The translations under genes and the position numbers were made by a program. Below, piece after piece: positions 1 to 7,448 of a stretch of 32,585 nt of DNA. Within the stretch, counting starts at the first letter, position 1, and the number at the start of each line of letters is the position of its first letter. Source of the stretch: Lachnospiraceae bacterium (GTDB taxonomy: Bacteria > Bacillota > Clostridia > Lachnospirales > Lachnospiraceae); the NCBI GenBank assembly GCA_024693225.1, contig JAILLI010000170.1, positions 1-32,585 on the forward strand. Reading direction: 5' to 3'. The notes under the pieces are model-generated. The model searched no databases. It was not told the origin of the DNA and worked only from the letters and a program-made list of their open reading frames with translations.

Positions 1-414
1 GATGTAATAAGTAGAGATTGTGATAAGTGTGCATATTATGTTGACGGAGCAAATGATGAGGCTTGTGATGGGTGTTTTGCAGATGAGTATGAACATCCAA
101 ACTTTAAACCGAAAGCACAACATTATGAAGATTGTATAAGCAGACAGGTGGTTGATGAATTATCAAAAGAGTTAGTACACACAACGAGAGATAAGGCCGA
201 TTTTCTTTGTAATTTTTGGGAAGGGTTGCAAAAGTTGCCTCCCGTCACACCAAAGGAAAAGACAGCGGCATGGGTTGGAATAGATCAAGAACCACATGAA
301 GTTTATGAATGTAATGCCTGCGGATGGTTACTTTACGATGAGGACAGAACAGACTTTAAATACTGCCCTAACTGCGGAGCAAAGATGGTTGAGCCACAGG
401 AAAGTGAGGGATAA
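1..414 (+). CDS. Partial zinc-ribbon phage protein (5' end outside window)
   Basis: The reading frame is open from base 1 and has no convincing start in the window, so the gene is cut by the edge. A GTG at 148 is possible but lacks a good ribosome site, and the codons before it read as protein with paired cysteines (CDKC, then CDGC). The C-terminal end carries a second set, CNAC and CPNC, the spacing of a zinc ribbon. The function is unknown; such small zinc-ribbon proteins are common in early and middle regions of Clostridia phages. The stop lies 2 bases before the next start, in a tight operon. Confidence 0.75.
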   Translation, partial: DVISRDCDKCAYYVDGANDEACDGCFADEYEHPNFKPKAQHYEDCISRQVVDELSKELVHTTRDKADFLCNFWEGLQKLPPVTPKEKTAAWVGIDQEPHEVYECNACGWLLYDEDRTDFKYCPNCGAKMVEPQESEG

Positions 415-419
415 ACATG
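391..419 (+). repeat. Gene-junction repeat, copy 1
   Basis: This stretch runs from the last codons of one small gene through its stop to the next ATG. It is nearly identical to 597-625 and clearly related to 779-806; the shared core is GAAAGTGAGG. Confidence 0.6.
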
Positions 420-626
420 CGTAAAGTGATTATGTATTGTGATAGATGTAAGAAAGATTTTGAAAAATGGAATCATAGACGAGATGAAGTCATTGGAGTC
501 GGAGAGATTGTTTGTGAGGATGGTAATTCATACCTTGATTGTCAAAAAGATTTATGCGAATCATGCTATACAGAGTTAGTGAATTGGTGGAATTTTGAGC
601 CACAAGAAAGTGAGGATAAGGAATGA
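417..626 (+). CDS. Small Cys-rich phage protein
   Basis: A 69-residue protein with CDRC near the N-terminus and a later C-x6-C-x4-C-x2-C cluster (ending CESC), consistent with metal binding. It starts 2 bases after the previous stop, and its GTGAGGG ribosome site lies inside the previous gene's last codons. Its stop overlaps the next start by 4 bases. Its C-terminus (PQESED) copies that of its neighbour because the gene junctions are repeated. No function can be assigned; the family is not recognised beyond being a likely zinc-binding accessory protein. Confidence 0.7.
   Translation: MRKVIMYCDRCKKDFEKWNHRRDEVIGVGEIVCEDGNSYLDCQKDLCESCYTELVNWWNFEPQESEDKE
597..625 (+). repeat. Gene-junction repeat, copy 2
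   Basis: Second copy of the junction sequence also seen at 391-419. It covers the 3' end of the gene at 417 and the start of the gene at 623. Confidence 0.6.
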
Positions 627-814
627 CTAAGCCCGAAGAGTTAGATTGGTTATTTAAGTGTAGACAATGCAAGCACTATTATCAAGTGCAAGCAGATGCA
701 GATGAAGTACGATGCAGATTAAAGCATTGTCGATATGAACCATCAAAAGAAGTTATTAAATTTAAGCAGTTGCAACAAGAGCTGGCAGAAAGTGAGGATA
801 CAGATGGAAAATGA
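623..814 (+). CDS. Small Cys-rich phage protein
   Basis: A 63-residue protein with CRQC near residue 13 and two further cysteines, so possibly a zinc knuckle. The start overlaps the previous stop (ATGA), which suggests translational coupling. The C-terminal third is charged and probably helical. The end overlaps the next gene by 11 bases. The function is unknown. Its strand, spacing and cysteine pattern match the neighbouring small genes, so it is likely real rather than a chance ORF. Confidence 0.65.
   Translation: MTKPEELDWLFKCRQCKHYYQVQADADEVRCRLKHCRYEPSKEVIKFKQLQQELAESEDTDGK
779..806 (+). repeat. Gene-junction repeat, copy 3 (diverged)
   Basis: Related to 391-419 and 597-625 through the shared core GAAAGTGAGGATA. 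It ends in CAGATGGAAA, which recurs at the next junction, 994-1003. Confidence 0.5.
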
Positions 815-1010
815 ATTATTATTGCAGGGTAACGGAAAACCGTGGTTGACAGATGAAGATAAGACAGTGCCAAAGAAATGCCCTATTTGCGGTGCTGATA
901 TGGGATTGTTTCTTATGGGCGAACCTGTATTCTTATGTAAGGGTACTGACAGGCATTATTATGGCACTCTAAAATTTATTGAGGACGGTGATACAGATGG
1001 AAACAGTTGA
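804..1010 (+). CDS. Small zinc-ribbon phage protein
   Basis: A 68-residue protein with CPIC at about residue 27 and a later single Cys (FLCKG), a partial zinc-ribbon pattern. The ATG at 804 is preferred over an upstream in-frame ATG at 735 because it follows a GTGAGG ribosome site and keeps the overlap with the previous gene short. The end overlaps the next gene by 14 bases. The function is unknown. The first half resembles phage proteins that describe a command/format-like CP-C-GADM pattern, but this is only a motif-level likeness. Confidence 0.65.
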   Translation: MENELLLQGNGKPWLTDEDKTVPKKCPICGADMGLFLMGEPVFLCKGTDRHYYGTLKFIEDGDTDGNS

Positions 1011-1272
1011 GGTTGTGATTAGGATTCCGAAAGACGATATAGAAACGATTGAAAATCTAAAGAGACAGGGATTTGCATCCCGACACGAAATAGCAATATT
1101 GAACGGCACTGTACTCCCAAAGGGGCATGGTAGGCTTATTGATGTTGATAAATTAAGGTGTGATGCAAGATATCGTAGAGAAGATGGTGTGTTTGTATAT
1201 GTTCCGGCTGTTTCTATATCAACGATTATTAATGCTCCGACAGTAATCGAGGCAGATAAGGATGGTGAGTGA
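997..1272 (+). CDS. Conserved small phage protein
   Basis: A 91-residue protein with an N-terminal segment typical of short phage proteins of Clostridia (VEVVIRIP) followed by a VLPKGHGRLIDVDKL-like centre, which I recognise as common in Lachnospiraceae prophages. It is of unknown function. It has no cysteine pairs except one Cys, so it is not a zinc ribbon. The ATG at 997 is preferred over 979 because it keeps the overlap with the previous gene short and repeats the GATACAGATGG context of the 804 start. The stop directly abuts the next ATG. Confidence 0.75.
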   Translation: METVEVVIRIPKDDIETIENLKRQGFASRHEIAILNGTVLPKGHGRLIDVDKLRCDARYRREDGVFVYVPAVSISTIINAPTVIEADKDGE

Positions 1273-1464
1273 ATGAGAGTTGCGATACGGCGTAAGGAAC
1301 TGACGGCGGCACAGAAGAAGTGGATATGCGATACCCATTCCTGCGATAACTGTCCGTTGGCGTATGTCATGGAGACGGGTGAGACCGTATGTTGGACACG
1401 GGTGGAGCAGATCGAAAATGAGTTCAAAGAGTATTGGGATAAAGAAATCGAGGTGAGGGTATGA
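1273..1464 (+). CDS. Small Cys-containing phage protein
   Basis: A 63-residue protein beginning directly after the previous stop, with CDTHSCDNC in the middle (three cysteines in nine residues) and one later Cys before a charged helical tail. A four-cysteine metal site is plausible. It overlaps the next gene by 4 bases. No known family is recognised. Coupled translation with its neighbours is likely from the spacing. Confidence 0.65.
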   Translation: MRVAIRRKELTAAQKKWICDTHSCDNCPLAYVMETGETVCWTRVEQIENEFKEYWDKEIEVRV

Positions 1465-1721
1465 ACAGGCAGGAGGCAAACGAGTTGCTTGTGAGCATAC
1501 GGGACGAGATATGCCACAAGGGAATGCCTATCAACATCCGCAAGGGCACCGATGCTGATATTGCGGATTATGTTAATGGTATCGTTGAGAGGAACATCAC
1601 GATCGATGAACCCCTGGGGACGGTAATGGGTTACGATTACGATGCCTGTCCGAAGTGCAAGGCTGTTGTCGGGATTCATGCAAAGTATTGCAAGATGTGT
1701 GGGGCGTATATCCGCATTTAG
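1461..1721 (+). CDS. Zinc-ribbon phage protein
   Basis: An 86-residue protein: the first 60 residues are helical and charged, and the last 25 form a classical zinc ribbon (CPKC, then CKMCG, 13 residues apart). Its start overlaps the preceding stop (ATGA). The ribosome site is GAGGTGAGGGT. Phage proteins of this shape are frequent in Firmicutes; their role is unknown, with nucleic-acid or protein binding through the ribbon as the usual guess. Confidence 0.75.
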   Translation: MNRQEANELLVSIRDEICHKGMPINIRKGTDADIADYVNGIVERNITIDEPLGTVMGYDYDACPKCKAVVGIHAKYCKMCGAYIRI

Positions 1722-1731
1722 GAGGTGCCGG

Positions 1732-1890
1732 ATGTCAAAAAAAGAATTGACGAAAGAATCTAAAGTGTACTATAATGGGACTAGAACCTATAGGCACTGC
1801 GGTCAGAACATAGCCTTTTTAAACAAGGAAGATGGCTGCTTTTATGTTCAGTGTCGAAAGTGCAAAAAATGGGTAAAGTTGAATAATTGA
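1732..1890 (+). CDS. Com-like small zinc-finger protein
   Basis: A 52-residue protein starting at ATG 1732 behind AGGAGGTG. The C-terminal half (HCGQNIAF ... CRKCKKW) resembles Com-type zinc fingers, named after the phage Mu translational activator of the mom DNA-modification gene. Here one expected Cys is His. The gene lies just upstream of a DNA methyltransferase gene, which makes a Com-like regulatory role attractive but unproven. Unusually, a good promoter (1747-1776) lies inside its 5' codons, so transcripts starting there would lack the intact gene. Confidence 0.65.
   Translation: MSKKELTKESKVYYNGTRTYRHCGQNIAFLNKEDGCFYVQCRKCKKWVKLNN
1747..1776 (+). promoter_or_regulatory. Sigma-A type promoter inside the Com-like gene
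   Basis: TTGACG (1747-1752), an 18-base spacer, then a perfect TATAAT (1771-1776). Transcription would start near 1783 and reach the terminator at 1911-1962 after about 180 bases. A second promoter with the same -35 box stands in the matching place before the copy at 9982. Confidence 0.6.
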
Positions 1891-1892
1891 AG

Positions 1893-1923
1893 AAGCTTAG
1901 GTAACATCAAAGAGCCAGCATGA
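1893..1923 (+). ncRNA. Conserved leader motif, copy A
   Basis: Matches 22 of 30 positions with the leader at 10053-10082 (shared parts AGAAG, AGGTAA, ATCA, CCAGC). It leads directly into the 5' arm of the terminator hairpin. Two of the differences keep the stem paired (A-T against G-C, and G-T against A-T), as expected for a conserved RNA structure. Confidence 0.55.
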
Positions 1924-1962
1924 GCATATTGTTGATATGCTTTTGTTGGTTCTTTTTGTTTT
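1911..1962 (+). terminator. Intrinsic terminator / attenuator, copy A
   Basis: A ten-pair outer stem (1911-1920 with 1944-1953, including G-U pairs), a small internal loop, then a perfect six-pair inner stem GCATAT/ATATGC around TGTTG, followed by TTTTTGTTTT. It sits only ten bases before the start of the metallopeptidase gene, so downstream expression from upstream promoters needs read-through or antitermination. Confidence 0.8.
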
Positions 1963-1971
1963 AGGAGGGTT

Positions 1972-2385
1972 ATGGACAGACGCGAGATCAATGAGAAGTA
2001 TGCCGAGATAGGTGCGGATTTAATCAAGACAGAGGATGCTCTGGTGAATATAGCGAACAGCCAGGCTACGATCATATACTTATCATCCGAGCACAAGAAG
2101 AACAGCTCCGGCAAGGTGGTTCATGCTGAATGCGAGAAAGTATCCGAGAAGTATAAGTGGGGCATACCGTGCGATTTTACCATAACCGTATTTGAGCCTA
2201 ATGTCGAGGGTATGACGGACGAACAGCTCCGCATACTCATATTCCATGAATTATTACACGTAGGTATCACGTTCAATTCCGATGGCACAGAGAGTTACTT
2301 TATAGTTCCTCATGATCTTGAGGATTTTAAACTTATAGTTGACCGTTATGGTACAGATTGGAGTAAACATGGACTTGAAGATTGA
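1972..2385 (+). CDS. Putative phage metallopeptidase (HExxH)
   Basis: A 137-residue protein with a zinc-protease motif HELLH at residues 92-96 and a downstream PHD (residues 113-115) that may give the third ligand. This layout fits the small putative metallopeptidase family found in Firmicutes phages next to ParB/methyltransferase genes. The substrate is unknown; it may act on a host or phage regulator, by analogy with ImmA-like peptidases, which is a guess. A clear AGGAGG precedes the start, right after terminator copy A. The end overlaps the next gene by 17 bases. Confidence 0.75.
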   Translation: MDRREINEKYAEIGADLIKTEDALVNIANSQATIIYLSSEHKKNSSGKVVHAECEKVSEKYKWGIPCDFTITVFEPNVEGMTDEQLRILIFHELLHVGITFNSDGTESYFIVPHDLEDFKLIVDRYGTDWSKHGLED

Positions 2386-3640
2386 ATATTTACCTATCAA
2401 GGAACTTAAGCCTTATGAGAAGAATGCTCGTAAGCACGCTGACGCGGATGTCAGTACGATCATGAAGTCGATACAGGAGTTCGGTTTTAAGGACCCTATC
2501 GGCATATGGAGTGACAAGAATATCATTGTCGAGGGACACGGCAGATTACTCGCTGCTAAAAGATTGGGCTTGAAAAAGGTTCCTGTTATCCGGTTGGATG
2601 ATCTGACCGATGAGCAGAGACGCGCATATGCTCTGGCACATAATAAGACTGCAGAGATGTCCGAATGGGACAGCGACCTGTTGGATGAAGAACTTGACGG
2701 CATTTTGGACATTGATATGAGCGATTTCGGTTTTGACCTGTCCGAGGATGAGGAAGAAAAAGAGGTTGTTGAAGTAGACACACCGGAACCACCCGAGGAG
2801 CCGAAGTCACATTATGGACAGATATATCAGTTAGGCAGGCACAGGCTTATGTGCGGTGATTCGACCAAGATGGCTGATGTGAAGAAGTTACTGGACGGTA
2901 AGAAGGCTGATTGTGTTGTTACCGATCCACCATACAATATGGGCTATGAGGGAGCAGGTAACACCAAAGACCGTGCATCCAAGAAGATAATGAATGACAA
3001 GATGCCCGAAGCAGACTTTAAGAAGTTCCTGTTGTCGGTATACAAGTGCTACCTGGATGCCATGAAGGACGGTGCATCCATCTATGTATTCTACAAGGAG
3101 TTGGGTTCCGGCGTATTTATGCAGGCTATGCGTGAGGGGGGGCTTACCTTTAAGCAGGAGCTGATATGGGTTAAGTCACAGCTTGTTTTGGGTGGCTCTA
3201 AGTACCAATCTATGTACGAACCGTGCCTTATGGGATGCAAGGGCAAGTCTATCAAGGTATGGAACGGGGGACGCAAGCAGAGGTCCGTCATCGAGTCTAT
3301 CGACCTCATGACCGAGGAAGAACTGCGAGAGACATTAAAGGATGTTCTGGCAGCGGACGATCCCGATGTCATCCGCGAGAAGAAGCAGTTACACAATGAC
3401 CTGCATCCGACCATGAAACCTGTTAGGCTTATCGCAAAACTCACACAGAACTCATCCGATGCAGGGGATGTTATATTAGATCTATTTGGCGGTTCGGGTA
3501 CTACTCTTATCGCTGCAGAACAGATTGACCGTACCGCGTATCTTATGGAGTTGGACCCCAGGTACGTGGATGTCATTATACAGAGATATGAGGACTTTAC
3601 CGGAGACAAGGCGGTCCTCTTGACAAAGGAGGAAGAGTAA
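2369..3640 (+). CDS. ParB-like domain / DNA methyltransferase fusion
   Basis: A 423-residue protein. Residues 1-95 form a ParB/Srx-type N-terminal domain (IVEGHGRLLAAKRLG at 52-67). Residues 150-423 form an amino-methyltransferase with motif IV DPPY at 186-189 ahead of the AdoMet motif DLFGGSGTT at 371-379, the permuted order of beta-class N4-cytosine or N6-adenine enzymes. It methylates DNA with S-adenosylmethionine, probably to protect phage DNA or to mark packaging or replication; no restriction enzyme is nearby. The ATG at 2369 follows GGAG; a longer frame from 2339 is less likely. Its stop overlaps the next start, an AdoMet synthetase. Confidence 0.93.
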   Translation: MDLKIEYLPIKELKPYEKNARKHADADVSTIMKSIQEFGFKDPIGIWSDKNIIVEGHGRLLAAKRLGLKKVPVIRLDDLTDEQRRAYALAHNKTAEMSEWDSDLLDEELDGILDIDMSDFGFDLSEDEEEKEVVEVDTPEPPEEPKSHYGQIYQLGRHRLMCGDSTKMADVKKLLDGKKADCVVTDPPYNMGYEGAGNTKDRASKKIMNDKMPEADFKKFLLSVYKCYLDAMKDGASIYVFYKELGSGVFMQAMREGGLTFKQELIWVKSQLVLGGSKYQSMYEPCLMGCKGKSIKVWNGGRKQRSVIESIDLMTEEELRETLKDVLAADDPDVIREKKQLHNDLHPTMKPVRLIAKLTQNSSDAGDVILDLFGGSGTTLIAAEQIDRTAYLMELDPRYVDVIIQRYEDFTGDKAVLLTKEEE

Positions 3641-4428
3641 TGTTTGAAAAGGTCAATATGTCCCATCCGGACAAGGTGGCTGACAGGATAGCAGGGGCAT
3701 TGGTCGATTATGCCTATTCCCAGGAAGAGAACCCGAAGATTGCTGTCGAGGTTCTTATCGGGCATGGCAAGTGTCACATCATCACGGAGACCTCGGTACC
3801 CATTCCGAGAGAGAAGATTCTGTATACCGTGAACAGGATCGCAGGGTGTATGGAAGTCATCTATGACGAGAACAGGCAGGATGTGCATCTGGCAGGGAAC
3901 CAGGAGGGCGGTATACGCTGCGGTGACAATGGAATATTCAAAGGCGTTCCGGTCACAGAGGAGCAGCAGACATTATCCGCTATCGCAAAGCATTTATATG
4001 AGCACTTCCCTACGGACGGCAAGTTTATCATCAACGGGAACCGTATGATCATCTGTCAGAGCAATGCCAAGATAGACGAGATACTTGATACCGGACTGGT
4101 ATCGAATGCGATCATCAATCCGTTAGGGTATTGGACTGGCGGTACCGATGTCGACACGGGTGCTACAAACAGGAAGTTAGGTTCTGACATGGGTGATGCC
4201 GTAACAGGCGGTGGACTCCATGGCAAGGACTTATCAAAGGCAGATGTATCTGTCAATATATACGCTCATCTCAAGGCACAGAGTACGGGCGAGGAAGTAA
4301 AGTTATGTTGTGCTATAGGCGATACCCATGTGGACGGCAGACCTTATAGCGAGATTGTAGAAATAGCGAGGGAATATATAAACAAATTAGGCGGCTTTGA
4401 AAAGCTCGCAGAATGGGGACTTATATAG
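3640..4428 (+). CDS. Phage-type short S-adenosylmethionine synthetase
   Basis: A 262-residue MetK relative that would make S-adenosylmethionine from ATP and methionine. It keeps the N-terminal SHPDK (8-12; catalytic His and Mg-binding Asp in cellular MetK), a GDNGIFKG segment at 95-102 in place of the cellular GDQG loop, and the C-terminal GGGLHGKDLSK (190-200; cellular GGGAFSGKDPSK with active-site lysines). Cellular enzymes have about 380-400 residues, so a large part of the middle and C-terminal domains is missing. The start overlaps the methyltransferase stop by one base, so the two are translationally coupled and the product probably supplies that enzyme. Activity is inferred from motifs only. 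Confidence 0.85.
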   Translation: MFEKVNMSHPDKVADRIAGALVDYAYSQEENPKIAVEVLIGHGKCHIITETSVPIPREKILYTVNRIAGCMEVIYDENRQDVHLAGNQEGGIRCGDNGIFKGVPVTEEQQTLSAIAKHLYEHFPTDGKFIINGNRMIICQSNAKIDEILDTGLVSNAIINPLGYWTGGTDVDTGATNRKLGSDMGDAVTGGGLHGKDLSKADVSVNIYAHLKAQSTGEEVKLCCAIGDTHVDGRPYSEIVEIAREYINKLGGFEKLAEWGLI

Positions 4429-4452
4429 CACCCGAAGAACCGAGGTGATTAT

Positions 4453-4842
4453 ATGCAGACAAAGAAGCCCGAAAAGGAAAAATCTAAGATGGGGAGACCC
4501 GTCAAAAAGATTGACAAAGAACAATTTGAAACGATGTGCCAGGTACAGTGCACGCTTGAGGAGATCTGCTTGATTCTGGGGCTGACGGACAAGACCTTGA
4601 ACAAGTGGTGCAAAGAGACCTACGGAATGACATTTTCCGAGGTTTTTCGGCAAAAAAGAGAGTTGGGTAAGGCATCGCTGCGCAGACGGCAGTTTGCCCT
4701 TGCCAAGACCAATGCGACAATGGCGATATTCCTGGGTAAGAATTGGCTCGGTCAGAAGGATACTGCGGAAGTTGCTGTCAATCCCGAGATTCTGCGCAGG
4801 GCAGAGGAACTGTTAGGGGGAATACCAAGTGTCATTGACTGA
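4453..4842 (+). CDS. terS: Terminase small subunit
   Basis: A 129-residue protein with a basic N-terminus, an N-terminal helix-turn-helix (about residues 32-55, LEEICLILGLTDKTLNKWCKE) and a C-terminal part resembling small DNA-binding packaging proteins. Its position directly before the large terminase, with a 14-base overlap, supports the role of recognising phage DNA and loading the packaging motor. A GAGGTGAT ribosome site lies before ATG 4453. TerS sequences diverge widely, so the call rests mainly on context plus the HTH. Confidence 0.85.
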   Translation: MQTKKPEKEKSKMGRPVKKIDKEQFETMCQVQCTLEEICLILGLTDKTLNKWCKETYGMTFSEVFRQKRELGKASLRRRQFALAKTNATMAIFLGKNWLGQKDTAEVAVNPEILRRAEELLGGIPSVID

Positions 4843-6079
4843 TATGCAGAGTCAGTATCTGCTTAACTGCAATCACAGATGGAATGTTAAGACCGGAGCA
4901 ACAGGATCGGGCAAGAGTTACCTTGATATCATGGTGACCATCCCAAAGAGGATTAAAGCCTGCAGGGGCGAAGGTCTTATTGTGCTGTTTGGCAATACCC
5001 GTGGTACCCTGGAGAGGAACATCCTCATTCCGATGCGAGAGATATGGTCGGAGGAATTGGTAGGCGATATCCGAAGTGACAATACCATCAAGATATTCGG
5101 TAAGAAGTGCTATGTCCTTGGTGCGGACAACAAAAAGCACGTTGCCCGTATCCAGGGTTCCACTATCGAGTATGCCTATGGTGACGAGGTCACTACGTGG
5201 TCGCAGGAAGTGTTTGAAATGCTCAAATCCCGTTTGAGGACAGAGCACTCGCACTTTGACGGGACCTGCAATCCGGACTCGCCGAACCATTGGTTTAAGA
5301 AGTTCCTTGATTCCGGTGCTGACATCTATCAGCAGAAGTATGTTATCGATGATGGCGTATTGCCGCCATACGTTATTGAGGAACTTAAGAAGGAGTACGC
5401 AGGTACCGTTTATTATGGTCGCTACATAGATGGCGAGTGGACGCTTGCAGAGGGTTTGGTTTATCCCATGTATCAGACCGCTATTGTGGATGGGTTACCT
5501 ATGAAGGATGGCAAGCTGATCCCTGCGACCGATTATGTGGTATCCATAGACTATGGTACCATGAATGCATTTTCTGCAGGGCTGTGGTCGAAACGGAACG
5601 GCATATGGTATCGGGAGAGCAGTTACTACTATTCCGGACGTGACAAGGGTGTTCAGAAGACCGATGAGGATTATGCGGATGATCTTGACGAATGGATAAT
5701 GCCTGCATGGAAAGAGTATCGGAAGATACCGACAGGGTCCATATTCGGTGGGACGATGGAGAAAATCAAGACCATCATAGACCCGTCAGCGACATCGTTT
5801 ATCACACTTTTAAAGAGGAAACCGTGGTGTAAGGTGACTCATGCTGACAATAGTGTAGCGGACGGCATACGCGAGACCGCAGTTGCGTTAAAACTCGGGC
5901 TTGTTAAAATCCTGCGGTCATGCACGGAGTGGATTGACGAGGCAGGCGGTTATGTATGGGACCCGAAGAGCGAGGAAGAGGAGAAACCTGTCAAAGTTGG
6001 GGACCATGCCATGGACGATACCAGGTATTTTGTGAAAACTATGAGGATAGCTGCGAAGAACCGTCAGTATAGCCTTTAG
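4829..6079 (+). CDS. terL: Terminase large subunit (PBSX-like)
   Basis: A 416-residue packaging motor. Walker A GATGSGKS at residues 23-30; Walker B with acidic pair GDE around 118-120; a C-terminal RNase H-like nuclease starting with SIDYGT (D241) and a late acidic cluster DHAMDD near 394-399. It pumps DNA into the prohead with ATP and cuts the concatemer. It starts at a GTG (4829) behind AGGGGG, overlapping terS by 14 bases. Length and motifs fit the PBSX/SPP1-like Terminase_3 group, usually headful packagers. Confidence 0.95.
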   Translation: MSLTDMQSQYLLNCNHRWNVKTGATGSGKSYLDIMVTIPKRIKACRGEGLIVLFGNTRGTLERNILIPMREIWSEELVGDIRSDNTIKIFGKKCYVLGADNKKHVARIQGSTIEYAYGDEVTTWSQEVFEMLKSRLRTEHSHFDGTCNPDSPNHWFKKFLDSGADIYQQKYVIDDGVLPPYVIEELKKEYAGTVYYGRYIDGEWTLAEGLVYPMYQTAIVDGLPMKDGKLIPATDYVVSIDYGTMNAFSAGLWSKRNGIWYRESSYYYSGRDKGVQKTDEDYADDLDEWIMPAWKEYRKIPTGSIFGGTMEKIKTIIDPSATSFITLLKRKPWCKVTHADNSVADGIRETAVALKLGLVKILRSCTEWIDEAGGYVWDPKSEEEEKPVKVGDHAMDDTRYFVKTMRIAAKNRQYSL

Positions 6080-6097
6080 TGATATAAGGAGGATAAT

Positions 6098-7435
6098 ATG
6101 GTTACTTATCAAGATTTTCTACGTGCCAAGGATAGAACTGATTTCGTCAAGCAGACTATCGACAAGCACAAGTCATCATCCCTTTATCAGACTGCATTGC
6201 TTGCTGACGAGTATGATCGCCGCGAGAACAGGACGATAAAGCTGTTTCAGAAGGTGTTACGAAACTTGCAGGGCAAGATTGTACCGGACATTTGGGGTTC
6301 CAATTTTAAGATGCCGTCCAACTTCTTTACACGTTTTATCGTGCAGGAGAATCAGTATCTATTGGGCAATGGTGTCACCTGGAAGGAAGAGTCTACCAAG
6401 AAGACCCTGGGAATGAAATTCGACACACAGCTGCAGAAGTTAGGACGCAAGGCTCTGTCCGGTGGAGTATCATTCGGCTTTTGGAACTCTGACCATCTGG
6501 AAGTGTTTTCTGTATTGGAGTTTGCTCCACTTTATGACGAAGAGGACGGGGCACTCAAGGCAGGAATCCGTTGGTGGCAGATTGATCCTAATAAGCCTTT
6601 AAGGGCTACTCTTTATGAGTTGGACGGGTATACCGATTACATCTGGGATGACAAGCACACAAACGGGGATATCTTACATGATAAGACTCCGTACAAATTA
6701 CATTATGTTGAGACTCCGGCTGACGGAAGAATGTTCACAGAGGGTGAGAACTATCCTACGTTCCCCATCGTGCCTTTATGGGGCAATTCGAAGCATCAGA
6801 GCGAGCTTGTTGGATTACGTGAGCAGATTGATTGTTATGATCTTATCAAGTCTGGTTATGCGAACAACGTAGACGAGGGTTCCATCATCTATTGGCTTTT
6901 GCAGAATGCCGGGGGCATGGGTGACATCGACCTTGAGCAGTTTGTTACAAAAATGAAAACCTTGCACGCTGCGACAGTAGAAGACGGTGTCAAAGCGGAA
7001 AGTCACAACCTTGAGGCTCCATATCAGTCAAGAGAGGCTCTGCTTACGAGACTTAGGGCGGACCTTTACGAGACAGCCATGGCTTTGGACACTAAGAACA
7101 TCGCAGATGGTGCGGTTACCGCTACACAGATCAAGGCTGCTTATGAGCCTTTGAACAGCAAGACAGATGAGTATGAGTATTGTGTATTGGATTTCCTTGC
7201 AAGCATTATGGAACTTGCAGGTGTGAAAGACACTCCTACATTTACCAGGTCAGTCATTGTCAACTCGCAGGAAGAAGTGCAGGTTGTCATTTCTGCAGCG
7301 AACTATCTGTCCGAGGATTATGTTACCAAGAAGATACTTACCCTGTTAGGGGATGGTGACGAGGCTGACAACATCTTAAAAGAGATGTCGGCAAATGAGT
7401 TGGATCGTGGCGGTAATCTGGACGAAGAGGAATAA
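6098..7435 (+). CDS. Portal protein, SPP1 family
   Basis: A 445-residue portal subunit. It forms the twelve-fold ring at one capsid vertex through which terminase drives DNA. Recognisable SPP1/gp6-like stretches include the N-terminal segment with IVPDIWGSNFKMPSNFFTRF-like wording, the middle YDLIKSGYANNVDEG, and NIADGAVTATQIKAAYEPL in the C-terminal half. It has a strong AAGGAGG site 18 bases after terL. The usual neighbours (terL before, MuF after) confirm it. Confidence 0.95.
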   Translation: MVTYQDFLRAKDRTDFVKQTIDKHKSSSLYQTALLADEYDRRENRTIKLFQKVLRNLQGKIVPDIWGSNFKMPSNFFTRFIVQENQYLLGNGVTWKEESTKKTLGMKFDTQLQKLGRKALSGGVSFGFWNSDHLEVFSVLEFAPLYDEEDGALKAGIRWWQIDPNKPLRATLYELDGYTDYIWDDKHTNGDILHDKTPYKLHYVETPADGRMFTEGENYPTFPIVPLWGNSKHQSELVGLREQIDCYDLIKSGYANNVDEGSIIYWLLQNAGGMGDIDLEQFVTKMKTLHAATVEDGVKAESHNLEAPYQSREALLTRLRADLYETAMALDTKNIADGAVTATQIKAAYEPLNSKTDEYEYCVLDFLASIMELAGVKDTPTFTRSVIVNSQEEVQVVISAANYLSEDYVTKKILTLLGDGDEADNILKEMSANELDRGGNLDEEE

Positions 7436-7448
7436 TCCGGAGGGATAA

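Noticed and set aside
969-1679. Large ORF on the - strand (236 codons)
   Set aside because: Antisense to three coupled small genes with ribosome sites; low-complexity translation.
3091-3888. Large ORF on the - strand (265 codons)
   Set aside because: Overlaps the methyltransferase and AdoMet synthetase frames, which carry clear motifs.
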